Counted from the first letter of the stretch, positions 51,899 to 60,676 are shown. The stretch: DNA of 63,454 nucleotides from Halobacteriales archaeon (GCA_007118145.1 SKSD01000051.1:1-63454), one strand, 5' to 3'. Notes: generated by a model not told the origin, from the letters alone. Made by a program: numbers and translations.

Positions 51899-53836
51899 CT
51901 ACGCGGTCAACGCGGTCGCGATCGCCTCGACTGCCGCATCGGCCACCTCATCACGGCGGCCGTTGAGGAAGTGTATCTGTCCGGTGCCATCACTACCGCG
52001 GAGTGTGACGCTCGCATCTGGGACGGTCGACCCGATCAACTCAGTCACCTCGCGAAGGCTCACCCGGTCGGTGGCAAAAATCTCGAGATAGTCTCTGCCG
52101 ATACCGACGGCGACGGACGCGTCGATGTCCGCCGAGTCGAGTAACCCGCGGAGTAGGAGCCGGTCTGGAGGGAACTCATACCGGTTGCCAAAGCGCTCCA
52201 CATCGAGGAAGGCGAAGGCCGTCCCGTTCGTCTCGTGGACATCCGCGTTATGTCTCGCCGTTTCAACCGCCGTGGCGAGCTTCGCGTCGAACTGCTCGCT
52301 GATCGGCTCGACGAAGCCAGGTTCGCGTTCGAACAGTAGATCGCGGATGAGCGCACGCTTGTCCTCCCACGGTTGATAGTATGCCTCGAGGGCGATCGCG
52401 TGGCGCATCGTCTCGATATCCTGCTCGTCATACCGGCTCTCCTCGAGGAGATTGGCGGTGGTCTGTGATGTCTCACCATCGTGAACGATAGCCGGCAGAT
52501 GCGAGAGCTCATCGCGGATATCATCGTTGACCAGGGCGGCGACGTTCACCGCGACCGCGGTGGTCGATGGGATCGGGAACGTACCCTCACCACACCACGG
52601 GTTCACCAGCGGGTTGACACGGTTCAGTGTCTTTGGGTGCGGATTGGCTGTGTCGATGATGTAGTACCCGATATCGTAGGTATCGAGGAGATCGAACGGC
52701 TCTGTGATGGGGTTCGTACTCCCGACGGAGACAAGGATGATGAATGGGTCCTCGTCAGCGTTGCGTTCAAGCTGGGTGACGTCTCGAATCGCCGTGTCGA
52801 GATTGTATTCGGGCGATCGCATCGGTCGTCGATTCACCTTCGGCCGCTGTACCGACGTGGAGGCCTGCGCGTGGATGTGCTCGATCGCCCGTTCAAGTGC
52901 AGCACTCGCCACGTAGCCATCGACCGTCACGGGATGGCGAATCCGGATCGGTCGACCCTCCTCGACGACGCGGCGGATATCGGCAGCCGCCTCGCGAAGG
53001 TCCGTCTCGATCGCGTCACTGCCTGGATCTGGGTGCAAGAGTGGCGCGGTGTCGATCGAGGCGGGAAGGACGGTTCCATCCGCGATGCGGTCACGCACGG
53101 CTGTTGCCTCCTCATCCTCAAGACGTTCGAGCTGTTCGACCTCGATCTGATGTTCACCGAACCGACTCTCGACACCACCGCGGATCCGGACGACATCGCC
53201 GTTGTCCATCTGTGGGTATGCCCGGACTCCGGCACCTGCGAACGCTGCGCACTCGACCGAACCCGACTCATCTCGGAGTGAGAACACCGTCGGGCCGCCA
53301 GTTTGGCGGATCTCTTCTGCGATACCCTCGAGGACCACCTCGGCGCCGAGGTAGTGATCGAGCGCCCTGACCTGTGTCCGTTCGATATCTGGAATCCGGC
53401 CGAAGTCCATCGTCTCCAGCGGTGTTGGCTGTGATGACGGTGTCTCGCGTGTCGGAGCAGGCGCCGGTCGCTCGCCCGCACCATGTTCGAGTGCACCTCT
53501 AAACTCACGAGAGGACTGTCTGATCGATTGGTCCAGATCGATGTTACCGTCGTCTGAGATACTCGTGACCTGGACACAGACCGTGTCTCCAGTCTCCCAA
53601 TCGAGCGATTCGAGACGTCTATCCAGCTGATTGCGGTGTAAGAGGCCGGTCACTCCGTTGCCCAGGTCGACGAAGACACCGAATTCGGCGAAGCCATCGA
53701 CCGTTCCCTCGTAGTAACGTCCCTCAATGAGGTCATGTGGCGAATTGCCAGTGAACGTGAACAGTACGTCCTCCTCATGGAACGCACAGATATCAGCACC
53801 TTCAACCTCGGTGCCGCAAATGATACATTCTCCCAT
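51899..53836 (-). CDS. RecJ-like protein with zinc knuckle, S1, OB and degenerate DHH domains
   Basis: 645-aa multidomain protein. A small C-x2-C-x9-C-x2-H knuckle (Cys4, Cys7, Cys17, His20) opens it. An S1 RNA-binding domain follows (about 30-105, with YYEGTVDGFAEFGVFVDLGNG). An OB-fold domain covers about 165-250, and the rest is a DHH/DHHA1-like region. The metal motifs of DHH phosphoesterases are eroded: the expected DxDG reads TVDGYVAS and the DHH site reads DTANPHP. Haloarchaea encode several RecJ paralogues, some thought non-catalytic. The ATG at 53836 (MGECIICG) is used because the upstream frame has no similarity. Confidence 0.86.
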   Translation of the reverse strand: MGECIICGTEVEGADICAFHEEDVLFTFTGNSPHDLIEGRYYEGTVDGFAEFGVFVDLGNGVTGLLHRNQLDRRLESLDWETGDTVCVQVTSISDDGNIDLDQSIRQSSREFRGALEHGAGERPAPAPTRETPSSQPTPLETMDFGRIPDIERTQVRALDHYLGAEVVLEGIAEEIRQTGGPTVFSLRDESGSVECAAFAGAGVRAYPQMDNGDVVRIRGGVESRFGEHQIEVEQLERLEDEEATAVRDRIADGTVLPASIDTAPLLHPDPGSDAIETDLREAAADIRRVVEEGRPIRIRHPVTVDGYVASAALERAIEHIHAQASTSVQRPKVNRRPMRSPEYNLDTAIRDVTQLERNADEDPFIILVSVGSTNPITEPFDLLDTYDIGYYIIDTANPHPKTLNRVNPLVNPWCGEGTFPIPSTTAVAVNVAALVNDDIRDELSHLPAIVHDGETSQTTANLLEESRYDEQDIETMRHAIALEAYYQPWEDKRALIRDLLFEREPGFVEPISEQFDAKLATAVETARHNADVHETNGTAFAFLDVERFGNRYEFPPDRLLLRGLLDSADIDASVAVGIGRDYLEIFATDRVSLREVTELIGSTVPDASVTLRGSDGTGQIHFLNGRRDEVADAAVEAIATALTA

Positions 53837-53930
53837 GTAGGCACTGCTAATGCATCGCTGCCTAAGGGGCTGTCGAAACGAGTGGCTTCCTTCTGGATTT
53901 AAGAGGATTTCGGACGAACTACCAGACGGT

Positions 53931-54665
53931 ATGAAGCTCACCTGGTATGGTCACTCGACCTGGGAGGTAACACTCGATGACACTCGGTTCCTGATCGACC
54001 CGTTTTTCGACAATCCGAAGACCTCGATGTCACCTGAAGACATCGAGACACCGGATTATCTGCTACTGACTCACGGGCACGCAGATCACATCGCTGATGC
54101 AGCAGCCTTCCCTGACTCAACCATCGTGTGTAGCACGCCCGAGATAGCGAGCTACATGGAGGATGAACACGATACCGAGGAGACGATCGGCATGAATATC
54201 GGGGGCACGACGGAGTTGGGCGATGCGTTCGTGACGATGGTCCATGCGTATCATACCAACGGGATCAACATGGAGTACGGCATGGATGCAGGTCTCCCGG
54301 CGGGGTTCGTCATCTCTGAGACCATGCCCACACAGACCGCAGACGAGGAGGGTCTCACCTTCTATCATGCAGGAGATACGTCACTCATGTCGGAGATGCG
54401 TGATGTCATCGGGACATTCCTCGAGCCAGATGCCGCGGCATTACCGATCGGTGATCACTTCACCATGGGTCCGACTCAGGCGGCCATCGCCGTTGACTGG
54501 CTCGATGTCGATATCGCCTTCCCCATGCACTACGATACGTTCCCACCCATCGAGGTCGACACAGAGCGCTTCGTCCGTGAGGTTGCGGCGACTGGCTCAG
54601 ATGCTGAGGTACACGTCCTTGCCGCTGACGAGACGGTCGATCTTCAAGAGCTGCTTGCGGGGTAA
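53931..54665 (+). CDS. UPF0173 metal-dependent hydrolase (MBL fold)
   Basis: 244-aa metallo-beta-lactamase-fold protein of the UPF0173 group. It opens [13 protein letters not shown] and shows [13 protein letters not shown] as the THxHxDH motif. YHAGDTSLM supplies the bridging Asp, and PMHYDTFP the last His. The substrate is unknown. A TATA-like ATTTAAGA (53897-53904) lies about 30 nt upstream of the ATG at 53931, which supports this start over the longer frame from 53850. It begins a plus-strand run of four genes to 55929. Confidence 0.9.
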   Translation: MKLTWYGHSTWEVTLDDTRFLIDPFFDNPKTSMSPEDIETPDYLLLTHGHADHIADAAAFPDSTIVCSTPEIASYMEDEHDTEETIGMNIGGTTELGDAFVTMVHAYHTNGINMEYGMDAGLPAGFVISETMPTQTADEEGLTFYHAGDTSLMSEMRDVIGTFLEPDAAALPIGDHFTMGPTQAAIAVDWLDVDIAFPMHYDTFPPIEVDTERFVREVAATGSDAEVHVLAADETVDLQELLAG

Positions 54666-54712
54666 CCGACAACGGTACGACTTTGAGGTATCAGATCAAA
54701 CATATCGGTGTC

Positions 54713-55111
54713 ATGAGTCCACAAGTCACCACGATCTCCGAGGAGGACTTTGCGAGCACGAGTACGATTCGTAATTACGTGGTCGATATCGACCCCGGCG
54801 GTGAGGATGCACCGGACACGATCGAATCGCTACTGGCCGCATACGGAGCGTGTTACATGCCAGCACTCAGGGTATCGGCCAAACAACGAGATCTCGGCGA
54901 ACTCGGGCGGATTGAGAACGTGGTCGACGGGCCGGTCGATGAGAACGGCAAGCTGGTCTCAATCGCGTTCGATATCACCGTCGATGCAGAGCTCAGTGCC
55001 GACGACGTGTCAGCCCTCATCGAGCGTGCAGATGAGTTGTGTAAGGTGCATGCGGCGATCCGCCCACGACTGCAGGCAGATATCACCGTCAACGGCCTCG
55101 AGCCATCATAG
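54713..55111 (+). CDS. OsmC-family protein
   Basis: 132-aa OsmC/YhfA-type protein, a family that includes organic-hydroperoxide reductases. The fold signature is visible in TIESLLAAYGACYMPAL, with a first Cys in GACY, and a second Cys in ELCKVHAAIRP. Two redox cysteines are what Ohr/OsmC peroxidases need, although the second lies in a slightly different context, so peroxidase activity is plausible but unproved. The ATG at 54713 is preferred over an in-frame start at 54683. The next gene starts 5 bp after its stop. Confidence 0.85.
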   Translation: MSPQVTTISEEDFASTSTIRNYVVDIDPGGEDAPDTIESLLAAYGACYMPALRVSAKQRDLGELGRIENVVDGPVDENGKLVSIAFDITVDAELSADDVSALIERADELCKVHAAIRPRLQADITVNGLEPS

Positions 55112-55116
55112 ACGAG

Positions 55117-55581
55117 ATGGACGCAAGCGTACCTGACGAACTCCTGGTCGGACACCGGATGTACGTCGACAACGAGTTCACCCAGCGGGTACTCGAGTCG
55201 GGCTTTTCGAGTGCCGAGTGGGATATCATCATGTCAGTTGTATCGTTCCGCGTGCATGCCCCCGACGAGCCAGAGGAGGCAACTCTCTATCCGGCGATGG
55301 ACGGAATCCCCGATGCCATCGCGGCGACCGACGAACTACCCGATTTCCAGACGGTGCAACACGCCCAACCCCGACAAAGCTCTGGTGGTCGGGTGAGCCG
55401 ATTCGTCACGCAACTGCGGGAGTCACTCGGGTTGGATTTTGCCAAGAAACGTGACCGACATGAGCGTGTCCAGGCGGCCGAGAAACTCGTGAGCGATTAC
55501 ACGGAGGTCCTTGAGATTCACCTCAGACAACAGTCCAGATGGGATGACATCTGTCAGGCATGCGTCGACCAGGTGGAGTGA
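55117..55581 (+). CDS. Conserved haloarchaeal protein (DUF5799-like)
   Basis: 154-aa soluble, acidic protein without recognised catalytic motifs. The N-terminal part, GHRMYVDNEFTQRVLESGFSSAEWD, matches my recollection of a haloarchaeal family numbered about DUF5799; this assignment is unchecked. The middle contains a DELPDFQTVQ stretch and the C-terminal half is helical with heptad-like LVSDYTEVLEIHLRQQ. It follows the OsmC-like gene by 5 bp and is probably co-transcribed. Function unknown. Confidence 0.72.
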   Translation: MDASVPDELLVGHRMYVDNEFTQRVLESGFSSAEWDIIMSVVSFRVHAPDEPEEATLYPAMDGIPDAIAATDELPDFQTVQHAQPRQSSGGRVSRFVTQLRESLGLDFAKKRDRHERVQAAEKLVSDYTEVLEIHLRQQSRWDDICQACVDQVE

Positions 55582-55617
55582 GGTAGGCTTTTTGAGTGCT
55601 CGTTCCCAGTGGTGAGC

Positions 55618-55929
55618 ATGGACGAATTCGACCTCGACCTTCGGGCGATCGAGGAGCAGATCGAGGAGGACGAGCCCGAGGGGTCGATTGCCTCCGATAT
55701 CGATGGGATTGAGCTTGGCGTACTCGACGGGACGACAGCACCCGAGGAGTGGATCGGTGTCATCGAAGCTGGCCGAGTGCTCGTGCTCGCCATCGAGGGC
55801 GATCTCAACGAGTTGGCAGCAGGGTTCGCGAGAGATATTCACGAACTCGGTGGTGAGCTGGTGCATTTTCGCGGGTTCTTGATCGTCACACCACCGGCGG
55901 TCCCGGTCGACTCCAGCCGACTTGAGTGA
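55618..55929 (+). CDS. Conserved haloarchaeal protein (DUF5779-like)
   Basis: 103-aa acidic protein with the block LGVLDGTTAPEEWIGVIEAGRVLVLAIEGDLN-type core and a second block ELVHFRGFLIVTPP. I relate it, from memory, to a haloarchaeal family numbered about DUF5779. No ligand or catalytic residues stand out. The ATG at 55618 is used; a GTG/ATG at 55609 is also in frame. It ends 3 bp before the stop of the convergent VOC gene. Confidence 0.74.
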   Translation: MDEFDLDLRAIEEQIEEDEPEGSIASDIDGIELGVLDGTTAPEEWIGVIEAGRVLVLAIEGDLNELAAGFARDIHELGGELVHFRGFLIVTPPAVPVDSSRLE

Positions 55930-55932
55930 CGC

Positions 55933-56637
55933 TCACGACACGTTGGCGAAACAGAGGTGATGGTTATCCGGATCTCGCACACATAGCCATGGCGTGGTTT
56001 CTGGTGCACCGATATCCCTGTCAGTCACGATGCTTGCATCCGCCGCTGGGTCATCTGAGTAGAGTCCGAGCTCGACATGCGCACCCCCTCGTCCGTCACC
56101 GATACCGAGTTGTGGCTCCCAGAGTTCGAGATCGAACGCACCCCGGAGCCTTCGCCGCACGCGTTCGTCTCCCTGATCGACGGTCGTGAAGCCAAGGCGT
56201 TCGTATCGCGCTGTCGCCTCGTCAAGATCGGATACCTCGAGGACCACCTCGAAGATGCCGCCGTGTGACCCTTCGAGGTAGGTGCGCTCACCGAACTCGA
56301 CACAGTGTCCGGCCGGGTCGAACCAGTAAAGCGACCGATTCTCGCCAAAGCGGCGTTCGGTCACCTGACCGAGGTCTGAGAGCCGGTCGAAGAGCGCATC
56401 GTACCATTCGGTCGAGACGGCGATGGCGAAGTGAGTATGTACGCCCCCAGACGGTATCGAGCGCAGTGAACGAATCGCCAGATATTCGCCACCGACATCG
56501 AACGCCACCGCCGGGACCGGTTCGATCGGTGTCGACTCGGGGTCAGTCCGTGGCAGATCGAGGGTCTCTGCATAGAAGTCCGCCACCTCCTCTGGATCGG
56601 TGGCAGCCAGTCCGAGATATGCCAATCGTTCGATCAT
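55933..56637 (-). CDS. Double VOC (glyoxalase/dioxygenase superfamily) protein
   Basis: 234-aa protein with two tandem vicinal-oxygen-chelate domains. The first (about 1-118) starts LAYLGLAATDPEEVADFYAETL and ends YWFDPAGHCVEFGER; the second (about 125-234) ends in WLCVRDPDNHHLCFANVS. Possible metal ligands are His67/His69 in GVHTHFAI, a Glu in CVEFGE and residues of the DNHH segment. The DPAGHCVEF and DPDNHHLCF ends resemble glyoxalases and extradiol dioxygenases. The reaction is not predictable. Its ATG at 56637 lies close to, and divergent from, the next gene. Confidence 0.85.
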   Translation of the reverse strand: MIERLAYLGLAATDPEEVADFYAETLDLPRTDPESTPIEPVPAVAFDVGGEYLAIRSLRSIPSGGVHTHFAIAVSTEWYDALFDRLSDLGQVTERRFGENRSLYWFDPAGHCVEFGERTYLEGSHGGIFEVVLEVSDLDEATARYERLGFTTVDQGDERVRRRLRGAFDLELWEPQLGIGDGRGGAHVELGLYSDDPAADASIVTDRDIGAPETTPWLCVRDPDNHHLCFANVS

Positions 56638-56726
56638 GGGGGATGGTCGACACTTCGATACACCGCGATGTCAACCTATGGAACGGCCGATTCGTTCAAT
56701 TATTCGGCCGAGTAAGATGCAAGTGG

Positions 56727-57392
56727 ATGTCTGCCTTTGAACCCGGTCAACCATGGTCGCATGACTTCGGTGATATCACGACCTGGATAGCGTATCCCGA
56801 GGAGATGATGCAACGGGCGAGCCATCTCGTGCAAATCAATGAGGGTACGTTCGTGATCGAACCAGTCGATCACCCACAACTTGACTTGGTATGTGATCTG
56901 TCTACTGCTGACGGTGTGATCGTGTTGATGTCGCGACACTCCCGTGATTCGCTCACTATCGCCGACCGTCATGACCTCCCGATCTACGTCCCTGAGGGGG
57001 TCTCCTCGGTACGAAAGAAGCTCGATACCGACGTCGAGTCACTCGAGTCGCTTGTCGATCATCATAATCTTCGACTCATCGACGTGGTCATCCGCCGAGG
57101 GTGGGAGGAGGTGGCGTTGTACCTCCCGGAATCTTCGACCTTGATCGTCCCGGAATCGCTTGGAACAGTCCCATATTTTCGTGCACCTGGTGAGTCAATC
57201 GGTGTGCATCCATTCATCCGACTCATTCCACCTCGGCGTGCGTTTGCGGGTGTTGAGCCGACCCGACTGTTCGTCGGTCATGGAAGACCGTTGCTCGATG
57301 TCGAACCGGGGATGGTCGACCATACCCTGGCGATGGCCAGGAGGCAGCTACCACGTGCCTGGCTGCGCTCGCTGTGGGCGTTCATCCGTTGA
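56727..57392 (+). CDS. Unrecognised protein, possibly a degenerate MBL-fold protein
   Basis: 221-aa protein that I do not recognise with confidence. It begins MSAFEPGQPWSHDFGDITTWIAYPEE and has a beta-strand-rich first half. Segments such as TFVIEPVDHPQLDLVCD, VIVLMSRHSRDSLTIADRHDLPIYVPEG and RLFVGHGRPLLD have the order of metallo-beta-lactamase strands, but there is no HxHxDH motif. If it is of that fold it has lost the metal site. A TATA-like CAATTATTC is 26 nt upstream of the ATG at 56727, favouring this start; a longer in-frame version begins at 56643. Confidence 0.6.
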   Translation: MSAFEPGQPWSHDFGDITTWIAYPEEMMQRASHLVQINEGTFVIEPVDHPQLDLVCDLSTADGVIVLMSRHSRDSLTIADRHDLPIYVPEGVSSVRKKLDTDVESLESLVDHHNLRLIDVVIRRGWEEVALYLPESSTLIVPESLGTVPYFRAPGESIGVHPFIRLIPPRRAFAGVEPTRLFVGHGRPLLDVEPGMVDHTLAMARRQLPRAWLRSLWAFIR

Positions 57393-57439
57393 GTCAGGTA
57401 ACCAGCATCGGTTTTTATCCTCGGGCTGTACAAGCAGCT

Positions 57440-57832
57440 GTGACATACATCTCCGAGGGGCTCATCGAGGTACTGCTCGAGATGGCACAGGAGGCTGACC
57501 CACAGGAGGTGATCGTCCGCCTGGCAGTCACGCCTGTGTCCAAGCTCGATCTCGATGGAGACCTCGACCCGGAGGCACACGTCTTCACCGACTTCTACCT
57601 TCCCTCGACTGGTGACTCTATCCAGGCAGTCTTTGGTATGGATGTCTCACACCCACCGGGACAGACGCCAGGTATCTTCATCTCACACCCTGATGGTCAT
57701 CTGGGATTGCGACAACAAGACGAGTTTGCCGAGCGGGTCATCGTCGCCATCCCGCCATGGGGGTTGGACGACGTGCGGGTATTCGATCGCCGAGGACGTG
57801 AGCATGTACTCGAACTCGTCGAGGTAGTGTGA
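57440..57832 (+). CDS. Conserved hypothetical protein, GTG start
   Basis: 130-aa acidic protein of unknown function. The start is a GTG at 57440 (VTYISEGLIEVLLEMAQEA), placed by a TATA box (TTTTTA at 57412-57417) 28 nt upstream; the longer in-frame start at 57374 would put the box inside the gene. The middle has HVFTDFYLPSTGDSI and PGIFISHPDGHLG, and the end IVAIPPWGLDDV. Two His residues lie in conserved-looking positions, but no known metal motif is complete. The next feature is a convergent gene 182 bp away. Confidence 0.65.
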   Translation: MTYISEGLIEVLLEMAQEADPQEVIVRLAVTPVSKLDLDGDLDPEAHVFTDFYLPSTGDSIQAVFGMDVSHPPGQTPGIFISHPDGHLGLRQQDEFAERVIVAIPPWGLDDVRVFDRRGREHVLELVEVV

Positions 57833-57900
57833 CCTCACACGCTGGCAGCTGTTAGCCGATCACCCAGGCTCACCACCGGTTTGGACACAGAGCAATATGC

Positions 57901-58008
57901 GTCAGACAGCCGTGCGACACATTTCCATTCGAGAACGCCAACAGGGTGGCTCACCTATCTTCTGGCGCCGTCACCGTCTGACGCTTGCGCGACGTATTTC
58001 CACTGGAG
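57901..58008. repeat. Two-copy imperfect 33-bp direct repeat between convergent genes
   Basis: Positions 57901-57933 and 57976-58008 align over 33 bp with 23 identities and start exactly 75 bp apart. The shared core is GYGCGACRYATTTCCAYTSGAG. On the minus strand the second copy contains CTCCAGTGGAAA, which resembles the dyad of archaeal origin-recognition boxes, but no G-run follows it. No third copy occurs 75 bp earlier. The surrounding 182-bp gap (57833-58014) contains no credible gene. Confidence 0.5.
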
Positions 58009-58014
58009 GTGATC

Positions 58015-58947
58015 TCACTCCTCACGATCGAGGAGATTTTCGAGGCGGTCGATCCGCTGGCGTTGCTCTTTATGGAGTGAGACGATCATGTCCGAAAGGA
58101 CGCCGAACATCACGAGCAGGAACCCGAAGATGATGAAGAAGGATGAGACAACGGCGAGTACCTCGTGTGAGATCCCAACGAAGAACCACCGATAGCCGAC
58201 GTAGAGTCCGATGAGCACGCCGGTGATGATACCGAGAATACCGACACTGCCGAAGAATGCCAACGGATTGTTCATCCGTGCGATGAGATAGATGGTCGAG
58301 AGGATAACTGCTCCGTCTCGGACCGGATGCAACTTGGTATCTGACATGTCCGGGCGGCGCTTGTACGTGATCGGTACCTCCTCGATGCGCTGACCATGTC
58401 GGAGTGCCTCACCGGTCATCTCCGCCTCGATACCGAACCCGGTCGAGGAGAGGTTGAGGCGCTCGAACGAGTCGGTGGTGAACGCCCGATAGCCGCTCAA
58501 AATATCGTGAAGTTCGTGCTTGTGGATGAGACGGAATAGCCGGTTGATCTGGCGGTTACCGAACCGGTTGAGACGTGACATCGCGTCCGGCTCCATGTCG
58601 GCGAATCGGTCACCGATGACGTGGTCGGCCGGCCCATCGACCAATGGTTCGAGTAGCCGATCCGCCTGCGCTGGCAGATAGGTGCCATCACCATCGATCA
58701 TCAAGACGTGTCGTGTGTCGATATGCTCGACAGCCTCGACGACCGCAGCACCCTTTCCCGAACCAGATTGTTCGATCACCGTGGCGCCGAGATCCTCGGC
58801 GATCGACTGCGTGTCATCCTCTGAGCCACCGTCGATGACGAGGATCGACTCGAACCCCTCGGTCTGGAAGCCCTCGATGACCGAACCAATGGTCGCTGCC
58901 TCGTTGAGTGTCGGGATGAGCACACACACCGACGAGCGATCGCTCAT
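58015..58947 (-). CDS. aglJ: AglJ-like dolichol-phosphate glycosyltransferase
   Basis: 310-aa GT-A family 2 enzyme with a membrane tail. VLIPTLNEAATIG opens the domain, VIDGGSEDDT is the nucleotide loop, and VLMIDGDGTY contains the DGD metal motif. HELHDILSGYRAF is typical of dolichol-phosphate sugar transferases. Two C-terminal helices (about 220-245 and 260-285) are followed by a charged coiled tail. This layout fits AglJ, which adds the first sugar to dolichol phosphate in haloarchaeal S-layer N-glycosylation; the assignment is by resemblance. The ATG at 58947 is used. Confidence 0.82.
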   Translation of the reverse strand: MSDRSSVCVLIPTLNEAATIGSVIEGFQTEGFESILVIDGGSEDDTQSIAEDLGATVIEQSGSGKGAAVVEAVEHIDTRHVLMIDGDGTYLPAQADRLLEPLVDGPADHVIGDRFADMEPDAMSRLNRFGNRQINRLFRLIHKHELHDILSGYRAFTTDSFERLNLSSTGFGIEAEMTGEALRHGQRIEEVPITYKRRPDMSDTKLHPVRDGAVILSTIYLIARMNNPLAFFGSVGILGIITGVLIGLYVGYRWFFVGISHEVLAVVSSFFIIFGFLLVMFGVLSDMIVSLHKEQRQRIDRLENLLDREE

Positions 58948-59055
58948 TATCACCATTGCGCGACCCAGAGGGTAATAAACCACCTGAGAATGCCCAGAGA
59001 TACCAGTTTCACCCGTGACCGACAATCTAGGCGCGCGAGAATCGGCCCAGAACCC

Positions 59056-59062
59056 TTTTTTA
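59056..59062 (+). promoter_or_regulatory. TATA-like element of dacZ
   Basis: A T-rich TTTTTAC-type box lies about 28 nt before the dacZ ATG at 59086, consistent with a leaderless transcript that would also cover mscS, which starts 4 bp after dacZ ends. Confidence 0.45.
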
Positions 59063-59085
59063 CCGGTACAGCATTCTTCTGAACG

Positions 59086-59898
59086 ATGTCATCTGTGTCG
59101 GAGCGCTTTGAGCGACTCTTTTCGAACGTCGATGCGGTGTTTCTGTTCGATCCGAGTAGCTCATATTTTGAGCGTTTCGAGTCGATCGAGGATGCGGCCG
59201 TGATCGTCGTCTCACCCGAGAACGATCTCGGTGCTGACAACCATGTGAGCCTCCCTATCACGTTCGAGGATTTCGATGATCGTGTCCACTTCGGGGTCGA
59301 GGGAGCTCTCGACGCGGGCTATGTCGATGATGGTGATACCGTGGTGTGTGCGGCGAGCGTGTTCGATGACGAGATCGATACTGTTGGCCGTGTACGTATC
59401 AGTTCGAAGGCACACTCCGGCGTATACGACCTGCTCGTCAACTCCCGCCCGGATGAGACGGTCATCAGGGACGTGATCGAGCTGGCGATCGAACTCGGCA
59501 AGAAGGGTCAGAAGGGGTCACCCGTGGGTGCACTGTTTGTCGTCGGTGACGCTGGCAAGGTGATGAACAAGAGCCGGCCACTGAGCTACAACCCGTTTGA
59601 GAAGTCGCATGTGAACGTTGGCGACCCCATCGTGAAGGTCATGCTCAAGGAGTTCTCCCGACTCGATGGTGCGTTCGTCATCAGCGATTCGGGCAAGATC
59701 GTCAGTGCGTATCGCTATCTCGAGCCATCTGCCGAGGGTGTCGATATCCCGAAGGGTCTTGGTGCTCGCCACATGGCCGCCGGAGCGATAACACGGGACA
59801 CGAACGCGATCGCGATCGTTCTCTCTGAGAGCGACGGGCTCGTCCGTGCGTTCAAGGCAGGCGACCTCGTCCTCGAGATCGACCCAGAAGAGTACTAA
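59086..59898 (+). CDS. dacZ: Diadenylate cyclase (c-di-AMP synthase)
   Basis: 270-aa DacZ-type enzyme making cyclic di-AMP from two ATP. A ~100-residue N-terminal domain precedes the DAC domain. There GSPVGALFVVGD, SRLDGAFVISDSG (DGA motif, Asp194-Gly-Ala) and GARHMAAGAIT (Arg228-His229-Met230) are read. Most DAC enzymes have RHR; here the third residue is Met. In Haloferax this gene is essential and its product affects osmotic adaptation. The MscS channel gene begins 4 bp downstream, an arrangement also reported there. Confidence 0.92.
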   Translation: MSSVSERFERLFSNVDAVFLFDPSSSYFERFESIEDAAVIVVSPENDLGADNHVSLPITFEDFDDRVHFGVEGALDAGYVDDGDTVVCAASVFDDEIDTVGRVRISSKAHSGVYDLLVNSRPDETVIRDVIELAIELGKKGQKGSPVGALFVVGDAGKVMNKSRPLSYNPFEKSHVNVGDPIVKVMLKEFSRLDGAFVISDSGKIVSAYRYLEPSAEGVDIPKGLGARHMAAGAITRDTNAIAIVLSESDGLVRAFKAGDLVLEIDPEEY

Positions 59899-59902
59899 CG
59901 CC

Positions 59903-60670
59903 ATGATGGACGATGTTCTCGACCTAGTCAGCCAACCCGCGATTCAGGCTATCCTCGTCTTATTTATCGGTCTCATCGCGGGATACATCCTCGGACGGCT
60001 TGTCACACGGTTGCTGAACATCCTCGGTATCGAGGGTATCGTCGAGGGGACCGGGACGGAACGATGGCTCCAGCGCATGGGTACCTCGACCGCCGTCGTC
60101 ATCGGCAGACTCGTCTCGATATTCATCTATGTCGGTGCGGTCTTGGCATTCCTGTTAGGCCTGGGCGCGATTGATGCTGGGTTGTTCTGGTCCCTCGCCA
60201 CCGCCTGGCTCCCCCATCTGTTCGTTGCCATATTCGTGTTGATCATCGGTGTCATCATCGCCGATAAGGTCGAGCTGCTCGTGAGCGAACGATTGCAGGG
60301 GATCAAGCTGCCTGAGGTGTCGCTCATCCCATCGGTCGTCAAATACAGTCTCATCTTCGTGGCGATCTTGATCGCCCTCGGCCAGGTTGGCGTGCACGTC
60401 CTCGCGCTGTTGGTCTTGTTGATTGTCTATGTCCTCGGGTTGGTCCTGTTCACACTGGTCGCACTTCAGGACTTCCTCGCATCCGGTGCTGCGGGTATCT
60501 ACCTGCTCCTTCGTGAGCCGTACACCATCGGTGACGAGGTCGTCGTCGGTGAGGCATCAGGTATCGTCCAGGAGATCGATGTCTTCGTCACCTATATCGA
60601 GTCGGACGAGGTGGAGTATATCGTCCCGAATCGGCAGGTCATCCGCGAGGGTATCGTCCGAAAGCGATGA
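59903..60670 (+). CDS. MscS-family mechanosensitive channel-like protein
   Basis: 255-aa membrane protein with five or six hydrophobic segments (about 12-32, 65-87, 90-122, 150-170, 172-198) and the MscS beta-domain start REPYTIGDEVVVGEASGIVQEID. It ends shortly after this in VPNRQVIREGIVRKR, so the cytoplasmic vestibule is very short compared with bacterial MscS. It is joined to dacZ by a 4-bp gap, which suggests control by c-di-AMP or shared osmotic function (inference). The ATG at 59903 is chosen over an upstream frame that overlaps dacZ. An in-frame second stop at 60674 follows the first. Confidence 0.87.
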   Translation: MMDDVLDLVSQPAIQAILVLFIGLIAGYILGRLVTRLLNILGIEGIVEGTGTERWLQRMGTSTAVVIGRLVSIFIYVGAVLAFLLGLGAIDAGLFWSLATAWLPHLFVAIFVLIIGVIIADKVELLVSERLQGIKLPEVSLIPSVVKYSLIFVAILIALGQVGVHVLALLVLLIVYVLGLVLFTLVALQDFLASGAAGIYLLLREPYTIGDEVVVGEASGIVQEIDVFVTYIESDEVEYIVPNRQVIREGIVRKR

Positions 60671-60676
60671 GGGTGA

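Noticed and set aside
57440-57832. JAMM/MPN metalloprotease linked to the proteasome
   Set aside because: No ExnHxHx7Sx2D motif is present, so no protease function is claimed.
57901-58008. CRISPR array from the 75-bp repeat period
   Set aside because: Only two copies, with 10 mismatches in 33 bp, no third copy upstream, and no cas genes in the window.
57833-58014. Replication origin
   Set aside because: Only one half-match to an origin box, no G-run, and no orc1/cdc6 gene in the window.
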